NCBI RefSeq assembly: GCF_900450995.1
Contig: NZ_UGHY01000002.1
Location: forward strand, 1,607,001 to 1,671,000
Reading direction: 5' to 3'
DNA from: Haemophilus parainfluenzae
GTDB lineage: Bacteria > Pseudomonadota > Gammaproteobacteria > Enterobacterales > Pasteurellaceae
Length of the DNA stretch: 64,000 bases
In this document: piece after piece, positions 41,428 to 51,440 of the stretch
Numbering within the stretch: position 1 is the first letter of the stretch
Layout: each line of letters starts with the position of its first letter
Position numbers and translations under genes: made by a program
Notes under the pieces: generated by a model
Databases searched by the model: none
The model's input: the letters and a program-made list of their open reading frames with translations, nothing else
Told to the model about the DNA's origin: nothing

Positions 41428-42483
41428 TTATTGTGAGGTTTGTCCTTTTTCAAAATAGTCTATCATTTTGATTCGTTGGATGACAGTACGGCGATCCACG
41501 GCAGCATTACCAGAATCTAATAATTGCTGCCAATAAGCTTTGGCTTTTTCAGCTTCATGATTTTTAAAGGCTTCGGTCGCCAATAATGTCATTACTGATA
41601 TTTCATGTTTATCTTGTTTTAACGCCTCATCCATTATTTGCTGGATTTGTGGTGTGATGTTTTGACCGGCTTGATAATAAAGTGCGGTCGCTTTTAGGCC
41701 TAAAATAGCGGGAGTTGTGCCTGAAATTTTTTCTGCATTGCTATAGGCGATGAGCGCATGATCAAATTCATCATTTTGCATGTAGGCATCACCTAGCTGA
41801 GCCCAAAGCTCAGGGTTATTTACATCTTCTCGAATTTTATTTTGAATTTTGAGCACCATATCTTCTTTTTGATGCACCATTGATGTATCTGTTTTTTTAT
41901 TGGCAAGCTCAAGCATCTCTTTTTCGCCTTGTTGAACACGTTCAAAACGATCAAGGGAGAAGTAATAACTTAAGGGAAGAATTAATAAAATAGCAAAGAC
42001 CCAAATGGCGGATTTGGTTTCAAATTTGACCGCACTTTTTTCTTCTTTAGGGGCAGTATGAAGTTGATTTTCGAGTTGTTTTGGCTCGCCTTCTGATTTT
42101 TTAGTAGAAAATAAAATTAACGCAAAAGCCCCAATTAATAACAAAATAGGCAATAGCCAGAGTAGTGCTGTATTCCATTGGAAAGGTGGCTTATAGTTTA
42201 CGAAATTACCGAAACGAGCTGTCATCGTGTCGATAATTTGCTGATTCGTTTTTCCTTCATCCACCATTTTATAGACTTCAATACGTAAGTCATAAGCAAT
42301 TGGTGAATTGGACTCAACTAAGTTTTGATTCTGACATTGTGGGCAACGTAAGGATTTCGCCAGTTCAACAGCACGAGTGCGATCGGTTTGGTTTTTAAAC
42401 GCATAGGTATCCACCATTTCTGCGTGAGCAAAAAGGGCGAAAGTCAGTAAAAGTGCGGTCAGAAATCGGGTTAATTTTTTCAT
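41428..42483 (-). CDS. Cytochrome c maturation CcmH/NrfF fused to CcmI/NrfG TPR domain
   Basis: A 351-residue periplasm-facing membrane protein. A signal peptide ends HAE (about 22). The CcmH domain has the haem-thiol reductase motif LRCPQCQNQNLVESNSPIA (two Cys, about 45-50). A membrane helix (about 105-125) and a second (about 160-175) lead into a C-terminal TPR region (about 215-340). It presents apocytochrome to the haem lyase. Here it is the last maturation gene downstream of nrfABCD, so it likely serves the unusual CXXCK haem site of NrfA as NrfF/NrfG (inference). Confidence 0.88.
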   Translation of the reverse strand: MKKLTRFLTALLLTFALFAHAEMVDTYAFKNQTDRTRAVELAKSLRCPQCQNQNLVESNSPIAYDLRIEVYKMVDEGKTNQQIIDTMTARFGNFVNYKPPFQWNTALLWLLPILLLIGAFALILFSTKKSEGEPKQLENQLHTAPKEEKSAVKFETKSAIWVFAILLILPLSYYFSLDRFERVQQGEKEMLELANKKTDTSMVHQKEDMVLKIQNKIREDVNNPELWAQLGDAYMQNDEFDHALIAYSNAEKISGTTPAILGLKATALYYQAGQNITPQIQQIMDEALKQDKHEISVMTLLATEAFKNHEAEKAKAYWQQLLDSGNAAVDRRTVIQRIKMIDYFEKGQTSQ

Positions 42484-42484
42484 T

Positions 42485-43015
42485 TTACTTTTTAGTTAAT
42501 TCATCAAGTTTTGGTTTGATCTCAGTGAGCCATGTCTCTCTATCCATATAGCCAGAATGACGATAACGGATCATGCCGTGCTCATCGACAACATAGGTTT
42601 CTGGTGCGCCATCTACGCCTAATTGCATCGCAAATTCACCACGGCTATCGTCAATAGTGAGTATAAATGGATTGCCCATGCGTTCGAGCATTGCAATACC
42701 GTTTTGTGGTTTGTCACGATAGTCGATGCCCACAATTGGCACTTCTTTTGAAATTTCCATCAAAAGAGGGTGTTCCTGTTGGCAATAGCCACACCAACTT
42801 CCCCACACGTTAAGTAGGAACGGTTTTTGGGGAAAATCTCTTGGGCTGACAATTTGACTCGGTTCAAGTAGATTTGCTTGATAGAATTCTGGCACAGGCT
42901 TATCAATGAGTGCTGAGGCAATTTGTTTTGGATCTTTGTGTAAGCCAACAAAAAGCAGTAAGCAAATACTCAATAACAAAATCAGCGGTAAAAACAAAAT
43001 AAACTTTTTATTCAT
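42485..43015 (-). CDS. dsbE: DsbE/CcmG-type thiol:disulfide interchange protein
   Basis: A 176-residue membrane-anchored thioredoxin that reduces the cysteines of apocytochrome c in the periplasm. ATG ([10 protein letters not shown]) chosen; it overlaps the ccmF/nrfE stop codon (TGATG). One N-terminal helix is followed by a thioredoxin fold with active site [13 protein letters not shown] (about 75-85), the family [15 protein letters not shown] with the cis-Pro region, and RHSGYMD. It lies between the haem-lyase subunits, as in ccm operons. Confidence 0.92.
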   Translation of the reverse strand: MNKKFILFLPLILLLSICLLLFVGLHKDPKQIASALIDKPVPEFYQANLLEPSQIVSPRDFPQKPFLLNVWGSWCGYCQQEHPLLMEISKEVPIVGIDYRDKPQNGIAMLERMGNPFILTIDDSRGEFAMQLGVDGAPETYVVDEHGMIRYRHSGYMDRETWLTEIKPKLDELTKK

Positions 43016-44913
43016 CACGTTTTTCTCTTCAAATTGATGGCTGAACATAATGCGCCAAGTGCCATTAAAATGCCCCCGAGCCATAACCAGCGAATAAGCG
43101 GTTTGTAATGCAATCGGAATGTGAACTCGCCTTTGCCTAAGTTATCACCCATAACAATGTATAAATCGCCCCAAAAGCCAGCATCTAACCCTACTTCACT
43201 CATGGTCATAGTTCGAACATCATAATAACGGCGTTCCGGTACAATTTCAGCGTACGGTTTGCCTTGTTTTGACACGCTAACGAAAGCGACTTCGGCGGTA
43301 AAGTTTGGCCCAATTTCATTGGAAAAACGATCGTAGTGGAATTCAAATTGACCTAATTGTTGGCTTTGTTGTGGTGCAAGTCTAACACCTAACTCACTGC
43401 CAAAGTAACTACTCATTACGGTACCCATTGTGGCAATCGCCACGCCGCAGTGTGCAAGAATCATTCCAAAATAGGCAAGTCTTACTTTTGTCCAATTTTG
43501 CCATAAGGTGACGAATAATACCCAAATAGCGAGGGTGAGTAATACATAAGCAAAGAAATGGAAACGTAACGCACTGTCATTTTGTAACGCGTTCCAAATC
43601 ATGCCATAAGCAATTACTGCAGCGGGAATAAGTAATAACAGACGTTTGAAAAAGCGTTTTTTGTCTGATTTAAACCAGTTTAAGCAAAGTGTACCCGCCA
43701 TGGCAAAAATTACTAACGTGAGCAAGGGCAAGAAAATACTATTAAAGTAAGGTGCCCCCACAGAAATACTTCCCCAATTCATGGCTTGGAATAGCATTGG
43801 ATAGAAAGTGCCTAAGAAGGTACTGACGGTTGCGACGGTCAATACGATATTTAAACCTAAAATAGCCCCAGTTTTAGAAATGAGTGGAAATTTGACCGCA
43901 CTTTCATTGGTATTTGTGCGTAGGGCAAATAAACTGAGTGAGCCGACAGTCAATAAGAAGAAAATAAGTAATAGTACATAACCACGGGAGCTATCTAAAG
44001 CAAAAGCATGAACAGAGGTTAATGCACCTGAACGGACAATAAATGTGCCTAATACACTAAATGCAAAAGTGAGTAGGGAAAAGAGTGTTGTCCAGTAGCT
44101 AAACATGCCTTGTCTTTCAGTCACCATTAAGCTGTGTAAAAGTGCAAGTCCTAATAACCATGGCATAAGTGAGGCGTTTTCTACAGGGTCCCAGAACCAC
44201 CAGCCACCCCAGCCTAATTCGTAATATGCCCACCAGGCACCGAGAACGATCCCTAACGTTAAGAATAACCAAGAAACGAGAACCCAAGCTCGCATCGCAC
44301 GCGCAATTACTTGTGCAGAACGATTAAAGATTAAGGCTGAAATTGATATGGCAAAGTTAACAGCAAAGCCCACATAACCCACATATAAAAGCGGCGGATG
44401 GAAAATTAAGCCAATATCTTGCAGCATTGGATTGAGATCTCGCCCTTCTGCAGGGGCAGGAAAAGCACGTCCAAATGGATTGGAGTAGAATAAAATGAAA
44501 ATAGCAAACCCAAGACAAATTAAGCCGAGTAAAGAAAGGGTTTGTGCAGAAAAAGTGCGGTCATTTTTGCGAGAGAAAAAGGCAAAAGCCACTAACCAAA
44601 GACTTAATGTGAAAAGCCAAAATAAAATAGAGCCTTCATGTCCGCCCCAGGTGGCGGCGACTTTAAAAAATGTCGGGAGTTGAGAATTGGAGTGCGCTGC
44701 CACGTATTCCAAAGTGAAGTCATCTGTTGCAAAAGAGTAGGCAAGAATACCGATTGAAACGCTCGTAAAAATACCGAAACAATAACTTAATCCCCAAGCT
44801 GTGTTGGTGAGAGAGGGTTTATTTCGCAAAATACCTATTTGCGGCACGATGGAAAGTAAGATCGCCGCGGTGGTAGCAAAGAGTAATGAGAGAAATCCGA
44901 GTTCGGGAAGCAT
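43015..44913 (-). CDS. nrfE: Haem lyase subunit CcmF/NrfE
   Basis: A 632-residue polytopic membrane protein with about 15 helices. The haem-handling tryptophan-rich WWD motif [22 protein letters not shown] is at about 232-253, and [12 protein letters not shown] with haem-binding His near 170. It attaches haem to cysteine pairs of c-type cytochromes. CcmF and NrfE are homologous; the location downstream of nrfABCD supports NrfE, which serves the CXXCK haem of NrfA, but it may be the only such lyase. Confidence 0.88.
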   Translation of the reverse strand: MLPELGFLSLLFATTAAILLSIVPQIGILRNKPSLTNTAWGLSYCFGIFTSVSIGILAYSFATDDFTLEYVAAHSNSQLPTFFKVAATWGGHEGSILFWLFTLSLWLVAFAFFSRKNDRTFSAQTLSLLGLICLGFAIFILFYSNPFGRAFPAPAEGRDLNPMLQDIGLIFHPPLLYVGYVGFAVNFAISISALIFNRSAQVIARAMRAWVLVSWLFLTLGIVLGAWWAYYELGWGGWWFWDPVENASLMPWLLGLALLHSLMVTERQGMFSYWTTLFSLLTFAFSVLGTFIVRSGALTSVHAFALDSSRGYVLLLIFFLLTVGSLSLFALRTNTNESAVKFPLISKTGAILGLNIVLTVATVSTFLGTFYPMLFQAMNWGSISVGAPYFNSIFLPLLTLVIFAMAGTLCLNWFKSDKKRFFKRLLLLIPAAVIAYGMIWNALQNDSALRFHFFAYVLLTLAIWVLFVTLWQNWTKVRLAYFGMILAHCGVAIATMGTVMSSYFGSELGVRLAPQQSQQLGQFEFHYDRFSNEIGPNFTAEVAFVSVSKQGKPYAEIVPERRYYDVRTMTMSEVGLDAGFWGDLYIVMGDNLGKGEFTFRLHYKPLIRWLWLGGILMALGALCSAINLKRKT

Positions 44914-45018
44914 AGTATTCTTCAGTATTATATTAAAGGTTGTATTTTACAAAATAAGGTTAATTTTAAGCATGAAAAACATACGTAAAATTAACCGCAC
45001 TTTATTCTTCTAAATAAA

Positions 45019-45045
45019 CAAAAGGCGTATTGTATACGCCTTTTG
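45019..45045. terminator. Terminator-like hairpin between nrfD and nrfE
   Basis: Stem CAAAAGGCGTA / TACGCCTTTTG with a 5-base loop, 21 bases after the nrfD stop on the minus strand. It would split nrfABCD from the haem-lyase genes; a USS lies next to it at 44995. Confidence 0.7.
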
Positions 45046-45065
45046 ATTAAATAAGAAGTTTATCC

Positions 45066-46031
45066 TTACGCAACGGTAAGTTGTCCGCCGTACAAGATGA
45101 AGTAACGTAAGCAGAGAACCCCTATTAAGTCGAAGATTGACACAAGGATAATAAAGTTCTTGTTGTATTTTAAGTTGTCTTTTACTGCAAGGTTCGCAAG
45201 TAGAGGAATGATGATACCAATTAAGAATACCCCAATCCAGAACACTGCACCCCAGAAGCCGGAAAGTGCATTGTGTAATGCAACCACTTTCTGACCACCA
45301 CCGAAGTGTAGACCAACAAAGAAACAGATTAATAAACCAAGTTCAGTCACCATAATTGGCACTTCAAATTTATGAATGAAGTGTGATTCATGGCTATCAC
45401 CCTTTAATTTACCTGCAATGAGGATAAATAAGAAGGTTGCTGCGATACCTGAAGAGGTACCAGAAGCCAGGAATAACGCTGGTAGAACAGGGTTATTCAA
45501 CATTGGGTAACTGATCAATGCTGAAAGTAAGAAACCAGTATAAGCCCCTAGCACAGCGGCTAAGATGAAGAGAATAACTTCTACAGGACCAGTTAAACGT
45601 TCTAATACATTGATAATTTTACCGACGAAGCCGAGTTTTGGCATAAAACGTTGAATGAACGCCATGATATCTTCTTTGAAGATAACCGCACACCAACATA
45701 CCAAGAACAGCATATAAACTTGGAATAACATTACCCCCATAGACATTACAGAGTTGAATTGATAGTTAAACATCAATTTCCAGAATGTCCAAGGACGTGC
45801 CAAGTGGAAAATTAACAGGGTTAAACCAATTAATGTTGGCACAGAACCTAAAACGGCGGCCGCTCGGATAATCCAGTTTTTGCTAGGATTTTCTAATTTG
45901 TGACTACGTTTATAAGCAATCGCTAATTGTACCGCACCGGAAGAAATACCAAGTAAGAATAAATAGATAGCGATTGTTGAATCCCACACCAAATTAGGTG
46001 TGTGAAACGGAACAGGATAATCTAATGTCAT
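45066..46031 (-). CDS. nrfD: NrfD-family membrane quinol dehydrogenase subunit
   Basis: A 321-residue polytopic membrane protein with about eight helices (NrfD/PsrC family). It oxidises menaquinol and passes electrons through NrfC and NrfB to the NrfA nitrite reductase. Family segments such as WDSTIAIYLFLLGISSGAVQLA and LARPWTFWKLMFNYQFNSVMS are visible. The start overlaps the nrfC stop by 4 bases. Confidence 0.94.
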   Translation of the reverse strand: MTLDYPVPFHTPNLVWDSTIAIYLFLLGISSGAVQLAIAYKRSHKLENPSKNWIIRAAAVLGSVPTLIGLTLLIFHLARPWTFWKLMFNYQFNSVMSMGVMLFQVYMLFLVCWCAVIFKEDIMAFIQRFMPKLGFVGKIINVLERLTGPVEVILFILAAVLGAYTGFLLSALISYPMLNNPVLPALFLASGTSSGIAATFLFILIAGKLKGDSHESHFIHKFEVPIMVTELGLLICFFVGLHFGGGQKVVALHNALSGFWGAVFWIGVFLIGIIIPLLANLAVKDNLKYNKNFIILVSIFDLIGVLCLRYFILYGGQLTVA

Positions 46032-46705
46032 CTTCTTGGCTCCCCGTGTTGGAATGGAATATGGTAAAGATTTGGTTGAGTACCTAATTCCACTTTAGTG
46101 CGATAAACCGGATTTTCTTTCACTTTGCGGGAAACTGCACTGCTTGGATCATTCATATCGCCAAAGGTTAATGCTTTGGTTGGACAAGCTTCTACACAAG
46201 CAGGTTGTTTGCCAGCTGCTAAGTTTGTATCGCGACAGAAGTTACATTTATCCGCAGTACGGTGTACTGGGTGAATGAAACGTACGCGGTAAGGACAAAC
46301 TGCAACACAGTATTGGCAACCTACACAAAGATCTTTATGCACATCGACGATACCTGTTTCAGGATCAATAAATGATGCACCGGTCGGACAAACTGCCACG
46401 CAAGGGGCGTTTGTACAGTGTTGGCAAGATTGACGGAAAAACTCGTATTCTTGATTTGGGAATTCGCCGTAAGGTTCACTACGGAGAATTTCCAAACGTG
46501 AAACGCCTTCAGGAACGTGGTTTGTTTCACGACAAGCATCCATACAAGCGGTACAGCCGATACAAGCTGTTTCGTCGTGTACCATTGCATAGCGTTTCGG
46601 TTTATCCGCCTTTTCCTCTTTCGCTAAAGAGGTAACTGATGTCCCCGTCATAAGGATTAATGCCCCCATGCCGGAAACAAAGTTTCGGCGTGAACAAGCT
46701 GTCAT
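46028..46705 (-). CDS. nrfC: NrfC 4Fe-4S ferredoxin-type protein
   Basis: A 225-residue protein with a twin-arginine-like start (CSRRNFVSGMGAL) and four [4Fe-4S] cysteine groups: CIGCTACMDACRE, CQHCTNAPCVAVCPTGA, CVGCQYCVAVCPYR and CNFCRDTN...CVEACPTKAL. It carries electrons from NrfD to NrfB in the periplasm. The overlaps with nrfB (1 base) and nrfD (4 bases) show tight coupling. Confidence 0.95.
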   Translation of the reverse strand: MTACSRRNFVSGMGALILMTGTSVTSLAKEEKADKPKRYAMVHDETACIGCTACMDACRETNHVPEGVSRLEILRSEPYGEFPNQEYEFFRQSCQHCTNAPCVAVCPTGASFIDPETGIVDVHKDLCVGCQYCVAVCPYRVRFIHPVHRTADKCNFCRDTNLAAGKQPACVEACPTKALTFGDMNDPSSAVSRKVKENPVYRTKVELGTQPNLYHIPFQHGEPRR

Positions 46706-47370
46706 TATTTATCCTTTTGTTCGGTTGATTGCGTTTGTGATTGTGTGTCTTTTGCCGCTTTGCGTTTTTGTTGTTCGCCGTGGCAATCTACACAAAGTTT
46801 CACACGATTTTTCGGTTGAATACCTTTCATCGCATCATCTTTCGGGTGTAATGTGTGGCAGCTTGCACAAGGCAATTTCATTGCGTGAACATCGTGCGCC
46901 CAAAGTTTTTCACGAAGTTTTGCAGGTTGGTGACAAGCAAAACAAACTTGGTTTTGTTCTTGCGCGGTATACATTGGTTTTTTATCACCAAAGATATCGC
47001 CATCAAAACGCATCACATCTTTTGCACCACGACGGTGATCTTCCGAAATATTACCGTGACAGTTTACACAGTTAATCGGTTTACCTGTGTTAGGGCTTTT
47101 TTGATTTAAGTGTGCGCCGTGGAATTTACCAAAGTGTAATTCACCACCAGATTGATCTAAAGTTTGGTTTTTATCAACTTGGTCAAATTTGTGACATTTC
47201 GCACAATATTGGTTTGGGTCACGTTGGTTATCCAATTGTGGCTCATAAGTGAGTTGAGAGGCAGGTGTTTTTGCCATATCTTCCGCACTTGCAGCCATTG
47301 GCATTGCCGCAAGCATTGCAAGCAATGCGAGGGATTTTGCCGATTTGCTGATTAAAGAAGTTAAATTCAT
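46705..47370 (-). CDS. nrfB: NrfB pentahaem cytochrome c
   Basis: A 221-residue periplasmic electron carrier with a signal peptide ending ASAE (about 29). Exactly five CXXCH haem sites are present: CAKCH, CVNCH, CFACH, CASCH and CVDCH. It donates electrons to NrfA. The C-terminal ~20 residues are Gln/Lys-rich. It is separated from nrfA by an inverted-USS hairpin. Confidence 0.95.
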   Translation of the reverse strand: MNLTSLISKSAKSLALLAMLAAMPMAASAEDMAKTPASQLTYEPQLDNQRDPNQYCAKCHKFDQVDKNQTLDQSGGELHFGKFHGAHLNQKSPNTGKPINCVNCHGNISEDHRRGAKDVMRFDGDIFGDKKPMYTAQEQNQVCFACHQPAKLREKLWAHDVHAMKLPCASCHTLHPKDDAMKGIQPKNRVKLCVDCHGEQQKRKAAKDTQSQTQSTEQKDK

Positions 47371-47401
47371 TCTGATTACCTCAAATATATGGTTAAAAAT
47401 G

Positions 47402-47435
47402 ACCGCACTTCGACACTTTAGTTACAAAGTGCGGT
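47402..47435. terminator. Inverted-USS hairpin between nrfA and nrfB
   Basis: ACCGCACTT (47402-47410) and AAGTGCGGT (47427-47435) form a stem with a 16-base loop; T-rich tracts lie on both sides. It follows the nrfA stop codon by 7 bases on the minus strand and could make more nrfA than nrfBCD message. Confidence 0.65.
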
Positions 47436-47442
47436 TCTTTTT

Positions 47443-48966
47443 TTATTGTTTTGTTGCGGTATCTTCAGCTAATTTGCCATTGGCTTTCGCTTCTTTTACC
47501 CATTGAGGTACAACAGTTTCTAAGAATTCTTTTTTCGCTTTACGTTCTTTCTCGATATCAATACCCATTACTTTCCATGCTTTATCAGCTGTAGAAATAT
47601 CTGGTACTTCAACCGGAGTTTTCACGCCATGTTTAGTTAAGATTGCTGCAAGTTTAGCGCGTGCATCCGCTGCTTTGTCTATACCAGAACCTAATACGCG
47701 AAGCATTACATCAGGTGCGTGCATGTGACCACCGTGGCTTGCTGCTGTGTAGTCCCAACGCCATTGAGCGTGACGGATATCCATTAAAACAGGTTCCATT
47801 TCTTCTTTAGTTGCACCTGCATCCCATGCCGCTTTCGCTTCAAAGTGAGCACGAACAAGTTGATCTTCTAAACGACCCATTACATCTTTCACTTCTTTTT
47901 TACGTGAAGCAACGATGTCTTTAAGTTTTTCTTTGCTTTGATCGTGACAGTTTGCACAAGTGGTATCAAATGCATCGAATGGGTTTTGGATTTGGTGGTC
48001 GGTGTAAACTTTACCGTCTTTACCTTGTACTTTAGGCATGTGACAGTCGATACAAGTTACGCCGTTTTTACCGTGCATACCTAAAGACCAAATTTCAAAG
48101 TCAGGGTGTTGCGCTTTTAACATTGGTGCTTTAGAAAGAGAGTGAGTCCAGTCACTGAAGCCGATATCATCATAGTATTTTTCGATGTCATCAACAGTTT
48201 GACCGTTATCCCAAGGGAAGGTTACTTGTTTTAAGTCGCCCGCGAAGTAGTATTCAACGTGACAGTTTGCACAGATTTCAGCACGTTTTTCAGTGCGAGC
48301 AGCTGTGTTAAAGCTTAAGTTAGCTTGTTCTTTACCTTCAGCTTTTGCTTTTGCTTGAAGTGCATTATTTAAGTGATCTAATGCACGAAGAACGTGTGGA
48401 CGAGCAATACGTAATGCTGGTTTGCCTTCGGCAAAGTCTTTTGATGTAGTATCGTGACAGTCTGCACAACCGATTGAGTTGACCACTTCAGGTCCACCTT
48501 TAGCCCATTTTGCACCAAAGTAACCATCTTCACCCCATTCTGCAATTAAACGAGGAACGTCTGGACCTTTACAAGTCCAACATGCCATTGGTTGTGGGCC
48601 ATCATTTGCATTTTTGGGCGCACCAGTACGTAAAATATTACGTACATCTTCTACTGCATAAACGTGACCACGAGGTGCGTTATATTCTTTTGCGAAAGAA
48701 TAGCCCCCCCATAACACGATTAAACGAGGATCTTGTTCATCAGCATAGATGATTTTGTCGCCTTTTTCAGTCGCTTTCCACGAATTGAATTGGCTAGGAT
48801 ATTTCTCAGCAAATTTTTCATTTACTGCTTCAATTTTTAAATTGGGGTTCGCTGCTTCCACAGGTTGTTCAAGAGGTTTGTACACCATTTCAGCCATCGC
48901 TGAGTTGTATACACCTAAAGCTGCGAAAGAAGTGGCCAAAACAAGGCTTTTTCTCAATGCGTTCAC
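47443..48966 (-). CDS. nrfA: Cytochrome c552 nitrite reductase (ammonia-forming) NrfA
   Basis: A 507-residue periplasmic pentahaem enzyme reducing nitrite to ammonia by six electrons. Start is GTG at 48966 with GGAG eight bases upstream, giving [16 protein letters not shown] and a signal peptide ending AMA-E; the frame is open 54 codons further upstream but that part is not protein-like. The catalytic haem site is CWTCK (about 145), with four CXXCH sites: CADCH, CANCH, CIDCH and CANCH. The Ca/active-site region YAAS-like [15 protein letters not shown] is near 415. Confidence 0.95.
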   Translation of the reverse strand: MNALRKSLVLATSFAALGVYNSAMAEMVYKPLEQPVEAANPNLKIEAVNEKFAEKYPSQFNSWKATEKGDKIIYADEQDPRLIVLWGGYSFAKEYNAPRGHVYAVEDVRNILRTGAPKNANDGPQPMACWTCKGPDVPRLIAEWGEDGYFGAKWAKGGPEVVNSIGCADCHDTTSKDFAEGKPALRIARPHVLRALDHLNNALQAKAKAEGKEQANLSFNTAARTEKRAEICANCHVEYYFAGDLKQVTFPWDNGQTVDDIEKYYDDIGFSDWTHSLSKAPMLKAQHPDFEIWSLGMHGKNGVTCIDCHMPKVQGKDGKVYTDHQIQNPFDAFDTTCANCHDQSKEKLKDIVASRKKEVKDVMGRLEDQLVRAHFEAKAAWDAGATKEEMEPVLMDIRHAQWRWDYTAASHGGHMHAPDVMLRVLGSGIDKAADARAKLAAILTKHGVKTPVEVPDISTADKAWKVMGIDIEKERKAKKEFLETVVPQWVKEAKANGKLAEDTATKQ

Positions 48967-49270
48967 GATAATCACTCCATTAGGAAAGAATAAAAAAAAC
49001 AATTTAAAATGCGAACAATTCCTATTAAGCTTTTGAATTCGCTCATAAAAATGGCTCAACGCAAGCATAAGATACCAAAAAGTAGTAGTTTTTATACGGT
49101 TTTTTTTCAAAAATTTGAGGTTGATCAAACTTTAAAATCAAAATACTTATAAAGAGGTATGTTGAGTATTAGAAAAGTGGTAGGTGAGTTGCATATTAAG
49201 AGGGAAAAGTGCGGTCGATTTTCATCTTGTTTTTCGTATAATAGGGTGAGTCAACTCGGAGAAGAATAAT
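48967..49270. other. Divergent control region between nrfA and the DUF554 gene
   Basis: 304 bases without a gene. It holds the FNR-like site at 49115-49128, a T-rich stretch (49080-49110), a USS at about 49207 and a TATAAT at 49237-49242 that is probably the -10 of the DUF554 gene (weak -35). The nrfA leader would be over 100 bases. Confidence 0.6.
49115..49128 (-). promoter_or_regulatory. FNR-like site upstream of nrfA
   Basis: TTGAGGTTGATCAA differs from TTGAT-N4-ATCAA by one base and lies about 150 bases before the nrfA start codon. FNR control of nrf operons is well known in enterobacteria and Haemophilus. Confidence 0.65.
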
Positions 49271-49990
49271 ATGATTATCGGACCTTATATCAACGCACTG
49301 GCGATTATCAGTGGCGCAGTTATCGGTGCGGCGCTCGGTGGACGCATTCCAGAGCGTTTACGCACTAATCTAACCTTAATCTTTGGCTTGTGTTCGATGG
49401 GCATGGGTATTGTGATGATGGAGAAAACCACGAATATGCCGGCAATGATTTTATCGCTGTTATTAGGGACGATAATTGGCGAGTTGCTTTTATTGGAACA
49501 TGGGATCAATAAGCTTGCCTCATCAGCGAAAGGCCTTGTTGAAAAGATGTTTCCTGATACACCAAGTAGCATGAATAGCCAAGAAGAGTTCTTATCTAAA
49601 TTTGTTGCGATTGTGATTTTGTTTTCATTTAGTGGAACGGGGATTTTCGGGGCGATGAATGAGGGGATGACGGGGAATTTTGATATCCTTATTGTAAAAT
49701 CCTTTCTAGATTTTTTCACCTCGATGATCTTTGCTACATCCCTCGGCATTTCAGTGGCAAGTATTTTTGTGCCACAAACATTGGTTCAAGTGATCTTAGC
49801 TTATTCTGCGGTGTTTATTATTCCTTTCGTGACACCTGAAATGCGAGGTGATTTTGCTGCGGTAGGCGGTATGCTAATGATAGCTGCGGGCTTTCGCATT
49901 TGTAATATCCAAATGTTCCATGTGGCGAATATGCTGCCGGCTCTTTTCCTCGCCATGCCAATTTCTCATTTCTGGAGTGCCTTTTTCTAA
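49271..49990 (+). CDS. DUF554 membrane protein (YqgA/YdfK family)
   Basis: A 239-residue polytopic inner-membrane protein of DUF554, with about seven hydrophobic segments and the family motifs GPYINALAIISGAVIGAALGGRIPERLR (about 3-30), LLLGTIIGELLLLEHGI and FFTSMIFATSLGISVA. The function is unknown. ATG follows GGAGAAGAAT. Divergent from nrfA, convergent with mutM and sharing a terminator with it. Confidence 0.85.
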   Translation: MIIGPYINALAIISGAVIGAALGGRIPERLRTNLTLIFGLCSMGMGIVMMEKTTNMPAMILSLLLGTIIGELLLLEHGINKLASSAKGLVEKMFPDTPSSMNSQEEFLSKFVAIVILFSFSGTGIFGAMNEGMTGNFDILIVKSFLDFFTSMIFATSLGISVASIFVPQTLVQVILAYSAVFIIPFVTPEMRGDFAAVGGMLMIAAGFRICNIQMFHVANMLPALFLAMPISHFWSAFF

Positions 49991-49991
49991 A

Positions 49992-50017
49992 AAATAGGCG
50001 TGTAATAACGCCTATTT
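49992..50017. terminator. Bidirectional terminator between the DUF554 gene and mutM
   Basis: Stem AAATAGGCGT / ACGCCTATTT with a 6-base loop and T-rich tail; the right arm overlaps the last codons of mutM. Confidence 0.8.
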
Positions 50018-50827
50018 CTTTTTCTGACAATGAGGGCAATAAAAGCTATTGCGTTGCCCAATAATCATACTTTCAATATTTGTGCCACATTTTGGACAAG
50101 GTTTATCTTTGTTTCCGTACACTAACAATTCCTGAGCAAAATAACCAGGGCGACCATCGGGTTGTAAGAAATCTTTTAATGTTGTTCCACCTTGTGTAAT
50201 GGCTTTTGCTAATACGTCTTTAATTGTTTCAACGAGTAAGGCACATTGGCTTCGCGTAAGATTTTCGGCTAATTTCATGGGGTGCAAACCACATAAAAAG
50301 AGTGTTTCATTGGCATAAATATTTCCTACGCCCACGACGACGACATTATCCATTAAAAAGGTTTTAAGTGCGGTCGATTTCTTGCGTGATTTTTTAAAAA
50401 GGTATTCGGCGTTAAATTCATCTGAAAGCGGTTCAGGACCAAGTTTTAGGAAAAGATGAAAGTCATCTAAGTTTTCATTCCATAACCATGCACCGAAGCG
50501 TCTAGGGTCGTTATAACGCAGTAATTTCCCATTATTCATTACAATATCAAGGTGATCGTGTTTATCAATAGGACTATCGTGCGGCACAATTCGAACAGAG
50601 CCAGACATCCCTAAATGACCAATGATGTAACCTTTTTCTGTATGAATAATGAGATATTTTGCACGACGAGAAGTATCTAAAATTTTGACGTTTTTGAGCG
50701 TTGTTAATTCTGGAGAAACCACCCAACGTAATTGGGGTTGGCGCACTACAATTTTTTCAATGGTAAAACCTTTCAAATAGGGGGTGACACCGCGTAGGGC
50801 TGTTTCGACTTCAGGAAGTTCAGGCAT
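50012..50827 (-). CDS. mutM: Formamidopyrimidine-DNA glycosylase
   Basis: A 271-residue repair glycosylase/AP lyase for 8-oxoguanine and formamidopyrimidine. Start at [13 protein letters not shown], since the N-terminal Pro is the catalytic nucleophile; the longer upstream frame would destroy this. The helix-two-turn-helix [21 protein letters not shown] is at about 165 and the C-terminal zinc finger is [11 protein letters not shown]...FYCPHCQ. It follows rpmBG as in E. coli (radC-rpmB-rpmG-mutM). Confidence 0.96.
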   Translation of the reverse strand: MPELPEVETALRGVTPYLKGFTIEKIVVRQPQLRWVVSPELTTLKNVKILDTSRRAKYLIIHTEKGYIIGHLGMSGSVRIVPHDSPIDKHDHLDIVMNNGKLLRYNDPRRFGAWLWNENLDDFHLFLKLGPEPLSDEFNAEYLFKKSRKKSTALKTFLMDNVVVVGVGNIYANETLFLCGLHPMKLAENLTRSQCALLVETIKDVLAKAITQGGTTLKDFLQPDGRPGYFAQELLVYGNKDKPCPKCGTNIESMIIGQRNSFYCPHCQKKK

Positions 50828-50856
50828 AGATAATCTCGGTAATGAATTTGTGATAT

Positions 50857-50887
50857 AAAAAAACCCGAACAATGTCGGGCTTTTTTC
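50857..50887 (-). terminator. Terminator after rpmG
   Basis: On the minus strand CCCGA-CATTGT-TCGGG is flanked by AAAAAAG and TTTTTTTATA, 13 bases after the rpmG stop, so it separates rpmBG from mutM. Confidence 0.85.
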
Positions 50888-50899
50888 AAATCGGCAAAA

Positions 50900-51070
50900 T
50901 TATTTGATTTTTGCTTCTTTATAGATAACGTGTTTACGCACTACTGGATCAAATTTTTTGATTTCCATTTTTTCAGGCATATTACGTTTGTTTTTATCAG
51001 TTGTGTAGAAGTGACCAGTCTCTGCTGTAGAAACTAAACGGATTTTCTCACGAGCGCCTTTAGCTGCCAT
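50900..51070 (-). CDS. rpmG: 50S ribosomal protein L33
   Basis: A 56-residue basic protein, [28 protein letters not shown] through [10 protein letters not shown], matching bacterial L33 of the zinc-free type (no CXXC pairs). It follows rpmB by 11 bases with an AGGAG ribosome-binding site. Confidence 0.97.
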
Positions 51071-51081
51071 GTTTTAGCTCC

Positions 51082-51318
51082 TTAGATTTTTTCGCCACGA
51101 GCACGGATTTCAGCTAACACTGCATCAATGCCTTTTTTATCGATAATACGCATACCTTTCGCAGTTAAACGTAAGGTCACGAAACGGTTTTCACTTTCAA
51201 CCCAGAAACGGTGAGTGTGAAGGTTTGGAAGAAAACGACGACGTGTCGCATTCAACGCGTGTGAGCGGTTGTTACCCACAGCTGGACGCTTGCCTGTTAC
51301 TTGACAAACTCTAGACAT
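51082..51318 (-). CDS. rpmB: 50S ribosomal protein L28
   Basis: A 78-residue basic protein starting [34 protein letters not shown], the standard gammaproteobacterial L28. ATG with a GGAGATT ribosome-binding site chosen; an ATG four codons upstream lies inside that site. It is preceded by a strong promoter and a structured leader of about 115 bases. Confidence 0.97.
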
Positions 51319-51434
51319 AATAATCTCCAATAATTTAAATATAAGCTCGAGCTTATGGTTCGGATAATGAAGCTTAAAACTAAGCTTGCTTCCTCGTCAG
51401 GTCGCAGTATCCGACCCACTTACTATATTAAAGG
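51319..51434 (-). promoter_or_regulatory. Structured 5' leader of rpmB-rpmG
   Basis: Between the inferred transcription start (about 51434) and rpmB are three hairpin-forming elements: GGTCG-GATACTG-CGACC (51416-51400), AAGCTT-AGTTTT-AAGCTT (51387-51370) and the perfect 16-bp palindrome ATAAGCTCGAGCTTAT (51341-51356). This may be an r-protein autoregulatory leader (inference); no known leader family was recognised. Confidence 0.5.
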
Positions 51435-51440
51435 TCGCAA

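Noticed and set aside
48967..49128. A 54-residue N-terminal extension of NrfA from an upstream start
   Set aside because: The GTG at 48966 has a ribosome-binding site and gives a clean signal peptide; the upstream stretch is not signal-like and contains the FNR site region.
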